Part shown: positions 1 to 11,495 of the stretch, piece by piece | How positions within the stretch are numbered: position 1 is the stretch's first letter | Layout: each line of letters begins with the position of its first letter | Source of the DNA: Episyrphus balteatus | Taxonomy: Eukaryota; Arthropoda; Insecta; Diptera; Syrphidae | Assembly: GCF_945859705.1 (NCBI RefSeq) | Contig: NC_079134.1 | Location: 63,776,437-63,840,436 of the forward strand | DNA length: 64,000 nt | Direction: 5' to 3' | Made by a program: the position numbers and the translations under genes | The notes under the pieces: generated by a model | Database searches by the model: none | The model's input: the letters and a program-made list of their open reading frames with translations, nothing else | What the model was told of the DNA's origin: nothing

Positions 1-1
1 G

Positions 2-3000
2 TTTCAATACAAACAAATAACGCCAGGATCAATAACTGTATCCGAACTGTCACAGGCGAGAATTTTAATCATCAAACAACAGCAAAAAATTCAATTTTGC
101 AATGAATTACAAAAAATTGAAAACAAAAAGGATATTCCTTTGAGCAGCAAAATAATTCAAATGAAACCTTACCTAGATGATGAAGGAATCTTAAGAGTGG
201 GTGGAAGGCTTAAGTATGCAAGGTTACCTTTGAACCAGAAACACCCAATAATACTGGATAAATGTAAACTAGCCAGTTTAATCGTTAAAGAAGCACATGC
301 AGCTACACTACATGGTGGAAATTCGGTGATGGAAGCATATATTAAAAGAAGATACTACATAATTGGTATCAAAACACTAATAAGAAGATGTTGTCGTAGT
401 TGTCCGATTTGTATTCGATACAACAGTAGCGGTGCGAACCAAATAATGGGAGATCTACCAAAGCAAAGAACTACAGTTTCTCCACCATTTCTACATGTTG
501 GGGTCGACTATGCTGGACCAATATTGATGCGAACATCAAGAGGTCGAGGACAGAAAGCGTACAAGGGCTACATAGCAGTTTTTGTATGCATGGCTACTAA
601 AGCCATTCATTTAGAACCAGTGAGTGACCTTACAACAGAAGCATTCAGGGCAGCTCTAAGAAGATTTTTTGCAAGACGTGGCAAAAGTGCTCATATATAT
701 TCAGACAATGGGTCTAATTTCATTGGAGCGAATCGATGTTTAGACCAAGAATTCAAGAACGCCATCAAAAACAACGCGTCACTCGCTTCAAGGTTAGCTG
801 AAGACAAGGTGGAATGGCATTTCATCCCACCCGCAAGTCCTCACTTTGGAGGGCTTTGGGAAGCAGCCGTCAAATCAATGAAACACCATTTAAAACGAAT
901 AATGGGAGAATCTAAATTAACATTTGAAGAGATGACAACATTGCTATGTCAGATAGAAGCAATATTAAACTCACGTCCCTTATGTGCGATGGGTAATGAA
1001 ATAGACAGCATTGATGTATTATCACCTGGACATTTTTTGGTGGGACGTCCTTTATTGGATTCCCCTGAATCAGGAGAACTTGAAAAAATTGGGTCCCTAG
1101 ATCGCTGGAAACTGGTGCAAAAATTAAAACGAGACTTTTGGCAAAAATGGAAGGACGAATACTTGGTGTCTCTTCAAAAACGTACCAAGTGGAAGTCTGA
1201 AAAGAAGAATCTGGAGGAAGGTGCAATCGTTATTATAAAAAACGAAAATACCCAACCGTCGAGGTGGCCCATGGGACGCGTTGTTGAAGTCCACAAAGGG
1301 TCAGACGGCAATGTACGAGTCGTTACACTAAGAACAAAGGACGGACTCTACAAAAGACCAATACATAAATTATGTCCACTCGAGACTTCTGAAGAAGAAT
1401 CGGAGAGTAAAATTTCACAGCAAACATGCCAGCTCACCCGTTTAAAAGAATATAATGGATCAAAAAACACACAAGTTAATGGAATTAAAATTTTGATGTT
1501 GATGTTATTCGTATTAATTGCATTTGGACGAGCAAAGAGTTCAACAACCAATATGAGCACAACACCTGATATGACAATTAAAAACTTAGACGAAAATGTG
1601 GGAATTTACTTAGACCCAATCGGAAAAATGGATGTGGTGGCATCAAAATGGAGACTTGTAGTTTACTACGATTTAGATTCATATATTGAAGAAACCAATA
1701 ATATTTCAAGCTACATAACTAAACTACAAGACAAGTGTTCCAAAATGTTCTACTTCAGCGAGCAGTGCAGTTTAATAACAGCAAACTTAAAGAGAAGATA
1801 TGAAGTACTGTCTGAAAATAACAAACTATTAATAATAACCAACAGGGTAAAAAGAGCTCCACTTGAATTTGTTGGTTCACTCTACCACATTTTATTCGGT
1901 ATTATGGACAACCAGCATGAACTGGATGGCTTAAACAAGAGGCAAACATCACTGGTAAATGCTACAGTAAATGTTTTAAAGAAAACGACAGACGAAGTAA
2001 ACGATCAATTTGTAAGAATCAATGGTCAAATTAATGAAATACGCAATACGACACTTCAAGCTCATAATGCATACAAAGCAGGAATCATATTTCAGTTAGC
2101 AGCAATGCAACTTGATGCAATGTTAAGTGAATGTAATGATGTGCAAATGGCAGTTATAAGCATCCTCGTTGATGTTAATAATCACCATATAAATCCGTTG
2201 TTATTAAAACCATCCCAACTACAAGAAGAGATTCACAAGATTCGGAATAAAATCTTAGAGAAGTTTCGTTTACCTGGTGATGGTACAAAAAATGGATTGA
2301 AAGAAACATTTCGCCAAATGAAAGCGAGGGCATTCATACTTGGCCGGCGTTTAGTAATAGACGCGGAGATTCCACTACTTCACTCAGAAGCATCGGACGT
2401 TTTTCGGGTAATTGACGTGCCAATACGTCAGGGAGATATTATTGTGACACCAAAAATATACACCGAAATACTTGTCTTCAACTTCCAATTAGACGCATAC
2501 AATCTAATGAGTCAGGCACAACTAAATCTCTGTCTAAAAAACGAAGAAACGCACTATATTTGCCATGGTAATTGGCCATGGAAAACTGCAGCAGATGGAT
2601 CATGTGAGATATCACCAATAAAGAAAGCAAAAACAGCAAGCTGTCATTTTGAACGAGTTGGTCAGCAAGACAAATGGATTCAGTTGACTAAACCAAATAC
2701 ATGGTTGTTTAAACAATTTACGACCACGGCTATTCATATAAGCTGTGGAAATTCTGAGCATAAATTGGTTAAGCTTCCAGCACAAGGGCTTCTAACATTA
2801 AGGCCACAATGCACGGTTAGATACAACGGAGGTTTCCTTACTTCACCGCAACAAGTTAAGTCTGAAACCATCAGCCATTTCGAGGAACAGACGATATGGA
2901 CGAAGGCACTGGACGAAGTTGCAGAGGAAAGAATCAAACCTATACAGGCAACGATAATAAACAACAAAAATGAACTACTCAAAATTCAACGAGACTTGGA

Positions 3001-3184
3001 AAGGTTCAAGAGGGAAAACATTCACCTTAAGGGCTTGGACCTTCACCACATAAGCGGTCACAGCGGATTTATATTAAGTTGCATTTTGGTTATTATTTTA
3101 GTAATCTATATAGTACGAGGCATAATATTCAGGAAAAGAATTGTAGCCCTTTCTGTTGGCCCGCAGAATGTTAAAACATTATGA
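2..3184 (+). CDS. BEL/Pao retrotransposon pol C-terminus (integrase) fused to envelope-like region, partial
   Basis: The frame is open from base 2, so this is the 3' part of a longer polyprotein cut by the window edge; the TTG at 140 is not a real start. Numbering residues from 140: an integrase zinc domain (H53, H58, C88, C91), the catalytic triad D123, D189 and E241 (in PASPHFGGLWE), then a DUF5641-type tail at about 300-415, all characteristic of BEL/Pao integrases. Without a stop it runs into an envelope-like part: hydrophobic segment about 449-462, a dibasic furin-type site RVKR at 569-572, and a C-terminal membrane segment about 977-998 followed by a short basic tail. This resembles the fusion-type envelope-like proteins acquired by some insect LTR elements. 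The frame is unbroken in the window. The 5' LTR, gag, protease and RT lie outside, so completeness cannot be judged; whether the envelope part works is unknown. Confidence 0.88.
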   Translation, partial: FQYKQITPGSITVSELSQARILIIKQQQKIQFCNELQKIENKKDIPLSSKIIQMKPYLDDEGILRVGGRLKYARLPLNQKHPIILDKCKLASLIVKEAHAATLHGGNSVMEAYIKRRYYIIGIKTLIRRCCRSCPICIRYNSSGANQIMGDLPKQRTTVSPPFLHVGVDYAGPILMRTSRGRGQKAYKGYIAVFVCMATKAIHLEPVSDLTTEAFRAALRRFFARRGKSAHIYSDNGSNFIGANRCLDQEFKNAIKNNASLASRLAEDKVEWHFIPPASPHFGGLWEAAVKSMKHHLKRIMGESKLTFEEMTTLLCQIEAILNSRPLCAMGNEIDSIDVLSPGHFLVGRPLLDSPESGELEKIGSLDRWKLVQKLKRDFWQKWKDEYLVSLQKRTKWKSEKKNLEEGAIVIIKNENTQPSRWPMGRVVEVHKGSDGNVRVVTLRTKDGLYKRPIHKLCPLETSEEESESKISQQTCQLTRLKEYNGSKNTQVNGIKILMLMLFVLIAFGRAKSSTTNMSTTPDMTIKNLDENVGIYLDPIGKMDVVASKWRLVVYYDLDSYIEETNNISSYITKLQDKCSKMFYFSEQCSLITANLKRRYEVLSENNKLLIITNRVKRAPLEFVGSLYHILFGIMDNQHELDGLNKRQTSLVNATVNVLKKTTDEVNDQFVRINGQINEIRNTTLQAHNAYKAGIIFQLAAMQLDAMLSECNDVQMAVISILVDVNNHHINPLLLKPSQLQEEIHKIRNKILEKFRLPGDGTKNGLKETFRQMKARAFILGRRLVIDAEIPLLHSEASDVFRVIDVPIRQGDIIVTPKIYTEILVFNFQLDAYNLMSQAQLNLCLKNEETHYICHGNWPWKTAADGSCEISPIKKAKTASCHFERVGQQDKWIQLTKPNTWLFKQFTTTAIHISCGNSEHKLVKLPAQGLLTLRPQCTVRYNGGFLTSPQQVKSETISHFEEQTIWTKALDEVAEERIKPIQATIINNKNELLKIQRDLERFKRENIHLKGLDLHHISGHSGFILSCILVIILVIYIVRGIIFRKRIVALSVGPQNVKTL

Positions 3185-3411
3185 ACATAACAAATCTATA
3201 GATAACCCAATGTGTATGTGAAATAAAGATAAGACAGATTACCCTAAGCATACACTGACGGTTATCTACAGATAATTTACATAAGTAAGAATAGATTGAT
3301 AAGAACATAGACATTAAGAATAGAAGATAAGACTAGAAAATTGTATATATATAGTAGGAACGTAGTGAAATAAAATTAGTATTCATTCGACTTACAACCG
3401 AGTTTTACTCA
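3142..3411 (+). repeat. Probable 3' LTR of the BEL/Pao element
   Basis: The right boundary is well placed: at 3411 sequence ending TACTCA switches to antisense gag of another BEL element. The left boundary is uncertain because the 5' LTR is outside the window. A purine tract at 3131-3141 followed by TGTAGCCC at 3142 is one candidate start; TGTTGGCC at 3154 is another. Either way the last codons of the envelope-like frame overlap the LTR. Confidence 0.6.
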
Positions 3412-4075
3412 ATCAACGCTGATGATTCCTTAGACATGGTTGGAAGGTTAACAATATCGCGCATATACTGTTTAACAAGTTTGCGTTTGTGTCATAGAGA
3501 TTTTGTAAACTATTTCAAGCGGTTTGGAAGTTATCTTCACTAATACGAATAATTTTTAGCACCGCCGCTGCACTTTCCTGAAGGCTAGAATTGAGGAAAT
3601 GCAGTCGTTGTACGTTGGACAGCGTTTTTTGATTAATGACACAGCTGGTGAACATGTCTTTGAAATTCAACCACTCATCAAATGATCCGTCGAAAGGGGG
3701 CAAAATGGATTGGATGTTGTTGTTCCCGCTCACCACAAGACGAGTCGGTGTTGAATGAGATATCGTATCATTTGCAGTAGTAGACAGCTCTTCGATGACG
3801 TCGTTGAGTTCACCTAAAGCTTCACAGTAAGCTGAGTCAATGTTAGCAAAACGCTCCTCAGAGAGAAGCCTTTGAAGATCTTTTTCATTATTTTCTGTTG
3901 CCTCAATTGATGAAAGACTGTCATGAGCATCATTGAACTTAATCCAATAGTCTTCTTGAAGTTTTCTCCTGCCAATTAGGTAGCCTTTAGTCTGATTGGT
4001 TTCGCCTACCTTTTGAGAATTTGAAGAGAAGTTACAAATCAATTTAGCAATTGATTCTTCTTTGGCCAGTGCCAT
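3412..4075 (-). pseudogene. BEL/Pao gag N-terminal fragment, interrupted by the plus-strand BEL element
   Basis: The minus-strand frame 4075-3515 gives 186 residues starting MALAKEES, containing a DUF1759-type gag core (LPPFDGSFDEWLNFKDMF, then LHFLNSSL). It ends at an in-frame TGA; gag-like coding resumes in a different frame nearer 3480-3412 and then stops abruptly where the plus-strand BEL LTR begins at 3411. It is therefore a 5' gag remnant of a second BEL element, broken by a stop, a frame change and an insertion. The rest of that element is not found left of the insertion within the window. Confidence 0.8.
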
Positions 4076-4136
4076 TGTTCTCAGAAGAACACTTTTTAAT
4101 TAGATAAATGAATATTAAACGCCGAGGAATCAGGTT

Positions 4137-4153
4137 CCCCGCAAGGGATACCA
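4137..4153 (-). promoter_or_regulatory. Putative tRNA primer binding site of the antisense BEL element
   Basis: On the minus strand TGGTATCCCTTGCGGGG follows a CA dinucleotide (4155-4156) with one base between, the usual LTR-end/PBS layout, and lies 62 bp upstream of the gag start. The LTR of this second element would extend from 4155 towards about 4460; its far end is not identifiable. The tRNA partner was not determined. Confidence 0.5.
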
Positions 4154-4659
4154 ATGTTTGAAATGCAAAGCTTAACAAAAAAAAAAGACTAAATACAAAG
4201 GAAATTTTATTTAAAAGAAAGAATGCACGACTTCTTCAAAACCACGTTTTAGTTGTAGCTTTTGACGTTTTTCTTTTTAAGTACTTCTCAACACACACAC
4301 ATGTATTATTATAAAAACCAAAATGTTTCCAACTTTTATCAAAAAATAATGAAAAATATAGATTTAGAGCAAAAAAACTATTTTTACGATATTAGAAAAA
4401 AGTTCTTATTAAACCAAAAATTTTCAAACATTAAAATTTAAAAAACAATATTGTGATAATATAGTCAATTCAAATTAATTCCAGTTCAAACATAAGAAAA
4501 AAAACGTATTTAAGTTTTTTTTCGAAAACGTGCTCCCCAGGCCCCCTTTTGACGAAAACTGAGAATATCAAATTGAATACTTATAAAAAACCACACTTTA
4601 AAAAACACTATACGAGTTTCATAAAATAAAACTTAAAATTGGATACCTACTTAAAAAAA

Positions 4660-5155
4660 CAATGTTTTACGATATAACAAAAAAAAATTCTGGCTCCCCC
4701 TTTTCGAATTTCAAAAATCCAAAACTTGTTCCAGGTTGTTCTAGGGCTGTTCTATAAGGTTCCAGTTTTTCGCTTCTTAATACTAATTTTTAGTATGAAA
4801 AATTTTAAAAATTGCTCCCCCGTCACCCGTTTTGACAAATCCAAAATCTAAAAAATGTTCCAAGTGTACAATCACTCAAATCCAAGTGTTCCAAGGTTTC
4901 ATTTAAAAATATTCAAAACTGAGCATTTTAAGCTAAAATTTTATTTAATATGGGAAAATCATGTTAAACTTGTTCTGGCTCCCCTTTTTCGGATTTCAAA
5001 AATCCAAAGCTTGTTCCAGGTTGTTCTTGGGCTCTTTCCCCGTCCCCCTTTTAGACAAATCCAAAATCTTAAAGTTGTTCCAAGTGCACATAATCACTCA
5101 AATTCAAATTTTACAAAGTTTCATTCAAGAATATTCAAAACTGAGCATTTTAAGG
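4660..5155. repeat. Outer arm tandem repeat of FB1, left side
   Basis: Two partial copies of a ~250-290-bp repeat run from about 4690 and about 4976. Each carries a GGCTCCCC motif, a CCAAAACTTGTTCCAGGTTG-like block and a block ending CAAAACTGAGCATTTTAA. The same repeat occurs reversed at 8376-9060 on the other side of the element. Apparent reading frames here (for example 4855-5226) are repeat sequence without recognisable protein. Confidence 0.65.
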
Positions 5156-6351
5156 GCTATGTGAAGCTGGCACCCCAAATACTAATTTTTTTTTCAAACC
5201 TGGCTGGTTCGATTGCCCAAGGTTAGCTCAGGATAGCCCAAGATTTTTTTTCGCTAGCCCACCCTTAGTTCTAAAATTATAACGGAATTATTTTTTTTCA
5301 TCTCAAAAATCACAAACAATAATTTTTTTATTCAGTGTGAAAATTGTTGGGTTGCACTTTGGTTCGTTTGCCCAACGTTAGCCCAGGATAGCCCACCTTT
5401 TTTTTCTCGATTACATTTTTTTTTTTCAAAAGATAGAACAAAAAACTTTTTTCATTTCAGAAACCGAAAAGATTGTGATTTTTTTTCGTGAAAAAATCGT
5501 TAGTTTAAAACCGTGGTTTGTTTGCCCAAGGTTAGCCCACGATAGCCCATCTTTTACGCTACGCTTAGTTTTTATTCACCACACCAAAAAAAAGTACGTA
5601 TACACTACAGTTACCTTTTTTTAATTTATAATTAAGAACAATTAAATCCACTGGTGTTGGCATTGCGCCTCAAATGTTATTAGTTTGACATAACATTTTT
5701 ACTTGATTGAATGTAGTTCATATAACATTCCTGTTAAGAAGCTAAAGTTGACATTTAACATTTAAAACCACAACATACAAATAATTTTTCGAATATTAAA
5801 ATCAATAATTTTTTTGGTTTGCTATATAAGTAACTAGAAAAGCTACATGCTTAGTAAAAAAAAAAAACATTTTTCAAAATTAACAATAAATATAAAATGG
5901 TTCTTTTTTAGAACACGAATAAAAAACATTTTTTTTTAAATAACCAACCTCTTAAAAATCAAAATTCGTTTTTTTTTTCAGTGTAAAAATTATCCTTTTT
6001 TTATTTTTTCTCAATTTACCATGCCAATTCCAACAAATAACATCACTTTTTTTGCTAGCCCACCCTTATCTCAATTCTCAAAAGTTACAACAAAAAAACT
6101 TTTTTAAAAATACCAACCTACTAAATATCAAAACTTGTTTTTTTTTTTAGTGTAAAAATTATCCTTTTCCATTTTTCTCAATTAATTATGCCAATTCCAA
6201 CAAATCACATCACTTTTTTTCGTTAGCCCACCCTTAGTTCAAAAGTTATAACAAAACAACTTTTTTCAAAATACCAACCTACTAAAAATCAAAATTTGTT
6301 TTTTTCAGTGTAAAAATTATCCTTTTCCCTTTTTTTCTCAATTAATTAATT

Positions 6352-6408
6352 TCTCACTGTACAGTGATTCATGAATTAAATAAAAATCAAATCAAATCAA
6401 AACCATGT
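6352..6408 (+). repeat. Small insertion with ATCAA-type tail, possible LINE 3' stump
   Basis: A ~55-bp stretch interrupts an otherwise regular subrepeat of FB1. It ends in AATAAAAATCAAATCAAATC, i.e. an AATAAA followed by a short pentamer repeat, as in some LINE 3' ends. Too short to classify. Confidence 0.3.
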
Positions 6409-6774
6409 CAATTCCAACGAATTACATCACTTTTTTCGTTAGTCCACCCTTAGTTCAAAAGTTATAACAAAAAACATGTTTCAACAAAAATGAAACCGGA
6501 AAACAAAGAAAAACAATGCAAACAGACAACAACTACTTAATTGAGAAAAAATGAAAAAAAGGATAATTTTTACACTGAAAAAAAAAAAACTAATTTTGGT
6601 TCTTAGTAGGTTGGTATTTTGAAAAAAAGTTTTTGTGTTATAACTTTTGAACTAAGGGTGGGCTAACGAAAAAACGTGATTTAATTTGTTGGAATTGGCA
6701 TGGTTAATTGAAAAAAAAAAAATGGAAAGAGGATAATTTTTACACTGAAAAAAAAAACAAATTTTGAATTTATT

Positions 6775-7900
6775 CAAAAACAGCCTTAAAACTATTAAGG
6801 AACTATCTCTGTAATAGACTGCAGATAGTAACCGCGGATCAAGGTAATTCAAGTACATTTATTGTTAATCCAGGTGTGCCCCAAGGGTCAGTTTTAGGAC
6901 CTTTTCTCAATATTTATTAACGATCTTCCAGATATTGTTTATAGTTGTCATATTCACATGTATGCAGATGATGTTTTGCTTTATAATTTTAGTGAATTAG
7001 GTTTGATGGATGATTGCATTGTCCGGGTTAACGAAGATCTTACAAATATTCAAAAGTGGTCTTTTGAAAATATGTAAGTTACTACTTAACTCATCAAAAA
7101 CTCTTTCTATGATTTGTTCGAGGACTGAAGTTACTCTCGATGATTTACTCAAAATTGTTTGAAATTCACAAGTTGTTAACTATGTTTCAAAAGTAAAATA
7201 TTTGGGTTTCCATATTAACAACAAACTAACCTGCTGTGACGCTGTTTCTGATACTATTAGACGAGTTTATTGTAGTCTGCGTTCTCTACGAGGTTCTTCG
7301 AACATCTTGGATCCTGTTTTTAGAAAACATCTTGTGAAGAGTCTCGTTATGCCCTCTCTTACTTTTATTTGTAATGTATATCCCTCTCTTGACTATGAAT
7401 GTAAACGAAAAATTCATGTCGCGTTTAATGATTGTCTACGTTTCATCTACAATATTCCAAGGCATGAAAGTGTGTCTAATTTACATCCATCGCTGTAAGG
7501 ACTAAATTTTGATAAATATTTACGTACACCATGCCGAAAGATCTTTTTTTGTAACAGTTTTTAGATTGTGGAATGGCTTATCATTTGAATTACAACGAAC
7601 CACCTATCCAACCATTTTCAAGAAGAAATTATTTGAACTTTTATCGTCTATGGTTTAAAATTGTACTCAATTTAATGTATTTATTTATTTTCACTTTTCT
7701 CTGTTTGCCCAGATTGTTTATTAAATTTTTGTAATACTTTTTCTTATTATTTTATTTTCTTTTGTAGTTATTATCATTTTCATTAGTTATTACTTATTAT
7801 GTATTGTAATATATATAAACAACTTGGTTACGAATTTTTGATGCTACAAAAGATTGAATCTTGCTGTATCTTGTATTTTTTTATAATAATACAAATACAA
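6775..7900 (+). pseudogene. 5'-truncated non-LTR retrotransposon (RT C-terminal part)
   Basis: Reverse-transcriptase motifs are visible in shifting frames: GVPQGSVLGP near 6870-6905, the catalytic YADD near 6961-6973, and a C-terminal segment at 7202-7498 beginning KYLGFHINNKL just upstream. A post-RT segment with an RLWNGLSFELQ-like motif follows near 7560-7600. Stops and frameshifts separate these pieces, so it is dead. The 3' end is a microsatellite-like AATACAAATACAAATT next to resumed foldback-arm sequence. Missing the endonuclease and the first half of RT. The clade (jockey/CR1-like) is not certain. Confidence 0.75.
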
Positions 7901-9139
7901 ATTGGCATGGTTAATTGAGAAAAAATGGAAAAAAGGATAATTTGTACACTAAAAAAAAAACAAGTTTTGATTTTTAAGAGGTTGGTTATTTGAAAAAAGT
8001 TTTTTATTCGTGTTCTGAAAAAGAAATCACTTTACACCATTTCATATTTATTGTTACTTTTGAAAAATTTTTGGATATATTTTACTAAGCGTGTAGCTTA
8101 ACTAGGTACTTATATGGCAAATATGAAAAAAGTTTTTTGTAAAAATAGTGCAATCAAGAAAAAAAAAGTTGGGCTATCCTGGGCTAACGTTGGGCAAACG
8201 AACCACAGTGCAAAACCAACAATTTTTTGTGATTTTTGAGGTGAAAAAAATAATTCCGTTAGAATTTTAGAAATTTAGTGAAAAAATCTTGGGCTATCCC
8301 GGGCGGCAATCGAATCACACAGGTTTGAAAAAAATAAAAAAAATAGCATTTGGGAGTGCCAGCTTCACATAGCCCTTAAAATGCTCAGTTTTGAATATTT
8401 TTGAATGAAACTTTGGAACATTTGGATTGGAGTGATTGTGCACTTGGAACATTTTTTAGATTATGGATTTGTCAAAAGGGGGGACGGGAGAGCAATTTTA
8501 AAAAATTTTCATACTAAAAATTATTATTAAGAAGCGAAAAACATGAACATTTTAGAAGAGCCCTAGAACAACCTGGAACTAGTTTTGGATTTTTGAAATT
8601 CGAAAAAGGGGAACAAGTTTAACATGATTTTCCCATATTAAATGAAATTTTGGCTAAAAATGCTCAGTTTTGAGTATTTTTGAATGAAACTTTGGACCAT
8701 TTGGATAGTGATTGTACACTTGGAACAACTTTTAGATTTTGGATTTGTCAAAAAGAGGGATGGGGGAGCTTTTTTTTTAAATATTCATACCAAAAATCAA
8801 TATTAAGAAGTGAAAGTCTGGAACATTTTAGAAGAGGCCTAGAACAACCTGGAACAAGTTTTGGATTTTTGAAATTCGAAAAGGGGGAGCCAGAATGTTT
8901 TTTGCTTGTATCGTTAAACATTTTTTTTGTTTTTTTTAGTATTAAAGTATTTTATGGTATGAAACTCGTATAGTGTTTTTTTTTTAAGTGTGGCTTTTTT
9001 ATAAGTATTCAACTTGATATTCTCAGTTTTGGTCTAAAGAGGGTCTGGGGAGCACGTTTTTGAAAAAAAAAACTGAAATACGTTTTTTTTTTTTTTCTTA
9101 TGTTTGAACTGGAAAGAAGACTAATTTGTTTTAAGTTTT

Positions 9140-9671
9140 GGATCTTAAAATTTTCAAAAGGGGGGCAAAATTGGGGCAAGAACTTACTAAAATCGTTTTT
9201 TTAATTTTAGTTTAAATGCCTAGTTGTTTGTTTTTCTTAACGATTTTTGGTTTAGCTTAAGAAATATTAATGTTCAACTTGGAACAACTTTTGGAATTTT
9301 ATTTTTCGAAAAAGGGGGGCCTATGGAATTTTTTGAAAATGTGAAAACATTACGATTTACGATTACGAATTGATACTCTTACTGTAGAACACTAAAACTC
9401 ACTCGAAATATGTACACATGTATGGTTAAATATTCGATTTCAGAAAAAAAATTTGGAAAATAATAATTGGAAAAGTTGTTTTTTTAGTTTATTTGAAAAA
9501 AAGTTTCCAAAGCGATATCTTTAAAAATACAAATTTTAGGACCTCAATTTTTTGGAACGATGTTTAGAACACTTTTTTAAAGTTAAAAAAATATAAAAAC
9601 TTAAAAAATCGAAAAAGGGGGGCTAGAATTTTTTTGTTTTTGGCCCCTTACTTTCGAAATATTGAACTTAG
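9140..9671. repeat. Degenerate AT-rich repeat DNA, no gene
   Basis: Diverged copies of a motif with a GGAACAACTTT block and an AATTTTCGAAAAAGGGGGGC block recur at irregular ~250-300-bp spacing (for example near 9150, 9300 and 9605). They look like a continuation of the outer FB1 repeat and resume at 11495-11735 after an inserted LINE. No coding region seen. Confidence 0.5.
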
Positions 9672-11495
9672 AGGTTTAAAAATTTATTTATTTATTTATT
9701 TCGTCAATCAAGTTACAAACTTTTTATAGACTACATTAATAACAATATAATATATACATACATCTTCGATATTTAAATAATAATAAAAAAAAAAAAATAA
9801 TAACTGTTATAATAGACTCAATACATTTTTCTTAATTACATTTCTATTTACATTAAAGTCAATAGCTGAGTCAAATTCATTGACATTTATACAAGCATTT
9901 CTGATTGGATTATGTCTAGCGTAACTATTACTATGATAAGGAACATGTAAAAAATCGCCATCTCTTGGGCGCCAGCTTCGAGCTGGAGCGTAAATATTGA
10001 ACATTGATAACAAAATTGGACAATCAATATTAGAACTGAGGACATCATAAGCAAAAAGGACAGAATAAAATTTTCTTCTCAAAACTAGAGGTTTTAAGTC
10101 TATAAGAGTACATCTAGTCTCCTAACATGGAACATCTGAATTTTAATAGATTTTACGCAAAGCAAACTTTGTAAATTTTTTCTGAACCTTTTCAATACGA
10201 TAAATGCTCGATTGAGTGTAGGGATTCCATATAACTCAACAATATTCTAACAGCGGTCTAACAAGAGATGAGTATAGTGTTTTTAGTGTATGAGGATCAT
10301 TAAAAAGTTTTGAATTTCGAATTATGAAGCCCAACATTGAGTTGGCTTTGGAAATGACGTGAAAAACTCATTTTCCCGTTGTTAAAATAAAGCCCATTTA
10401 ATTTACACCAAAAAAGTACGTTATTTAGATCATTCTGGACATTTTCCGCATCTTCAAGACATCTTATGCTGCTGAAGATTTTAAGATCATCAGCATACAA
10501 AAGACATTTTGTGTGTAGAAGATATTGCGGTAGGTCGTTAATAAAAATAATGAAGAGGAGCGGTCCAAGATGGCTACCCTGTGGAACGCCGGAAAAGTTC
10601 ATTATTTCTTTAGAAAACACATTACCAATTTTCACATATTGTTTTCGCCCAACTAAGTAACTTTGAATCCATTTAAGAAGCACAGAGTGAAATCCAAATA
10701 GATAGTGTCAACTTGTAATCGTTTTTCCATACAGTCAAGGCAGCAGCTTGTAAAAATTGATAAGTTAGTTGCTGTCGATTTGCCTTTCATAAATCCGTGT
10801 CGGAATTCAGAAATATAGTTCCTAACTAAAGAATATAATTTGTTTTTCACTATTGCTTCAAATACTTTAGGGACTAACTGTAGCTTAGCAATAGGTCTAT
10901 AGTTTTCGACAGAGCATTTAGATCCTGCTTTATGGAGTGGAGTGATTATAGAAGACTTCCACGTGTCTAAAAATATTCCTTGGCTTAAAGATAGGTTAAA
11001 AATGAAGCAAAGTGGACCTGCAAGGTTGTATCTACACTCCTTTAAGAGAATTGGTGGGAAATTATCAGGTGCTACTGAGTAATTATTATCAAGGGAGGAT
11101 AAAGACGCTAGCACATCATCAACAGATAAATTTAGAGCATCCATGTCATTGAAGGAATGATAATGCGCCATGCCATCTTAATTTAAATTTAAATTTATAA
11201 AGTTTGAATGAAAAAATGAGGCAAAATTATCGCAAATTATATTTATATCCTCAGATGAGACCCCTTTGTATGAAACGTTTAATGGAATCCCAATCGATTT
11301 TCGTTTTGTATTTAAAAATGACCAAAAACATTTTGAATTACTTTTAATTTTCGATTCCAGAGAGCAAATGTACTGCTTATATGTAAATTTCTTTAAAAAA
11401 TTTTTAATGTTAATAAGCTTTTATTAAACCAAACCAGTCTTTTAGAATTTTTAAATTTGTTTAAAGGAACGAAGTTTGAAATAGTATAATCTATA
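9672..11495 (-). pseudogene. Non-LTR retrotransposon fragment (RT and C-terminal region), broken
   Basis: Read on the minus strand. The linker KNSKRLVWFN...CFWSFLNTKRKSIGIP lies upstream at about 11,440-11,290. A 172-residue RT N-terminal half (11171-10653) carries YRPIAKLQLVPKVFEAIV and FRHGFMKGKST; a second frame (10683-10300) has GVPQGSHLGPLLF and the catalytic YADD (in LLYADDLKIF). The two halves meet at a deletion just after LDFT, removing the rest of motif A. A C-terminal segment (10082-9807) with ARHNPIRNACINVNEFDSAI ends in a stop. The 3' end is an ATAA-type microsatellite tail at 9672-9695. Endonuclease and ORF1 are missing. CR1/jockey-like; inactive. Confidence 0.8.

Larger units (their letters stand above)
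4460..9140. mobile_element. Foldback (long inverted repeat) element, FB1
   Basis: The left arm (about 4460-6480) and right arm (about 6530-9140) are inverted copies. For example GCTATGTGAAGCTGGCACCC near 5156 reappears reversed near 8350-8372, and the outer GTGCTCCCCAGG motif near 4530 is mirrored near 9043-9055. Inner arm portions consist of ~157-bp subrepeats containing GTTAGCCCACCCTTAG and AGTTATAAC. The centre is a short non-repeated stretch at about 6480-6530. The right arm lacks the counterpart of roughly 5440-5820 and carries a LINE fragment (6775-7900). No transposase is present. The same arm family builds the array from 13301 onward, though this copy is more diverged. The outermost boundary and any target duplication could not be fixed. 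Confidence 0.75.

Noticed and set aside
140..142. TTG as start codon of the BEL polyprotein
   Set aside because: The frame is open back to base 2 and upstream codons look like pol sequence, so the true start lies outside the window.
4855..5226. 123-codon plus-strand frame
   Set aside because: It lies wholly within the outer foldback repeat, has no recognisable protein features, and its mirror copy gives an unrelated frame.
8680..8973. 97-codon plus-strand frame
   Set aside because: Read-through of the inverted repeat arm; no family resemblance.
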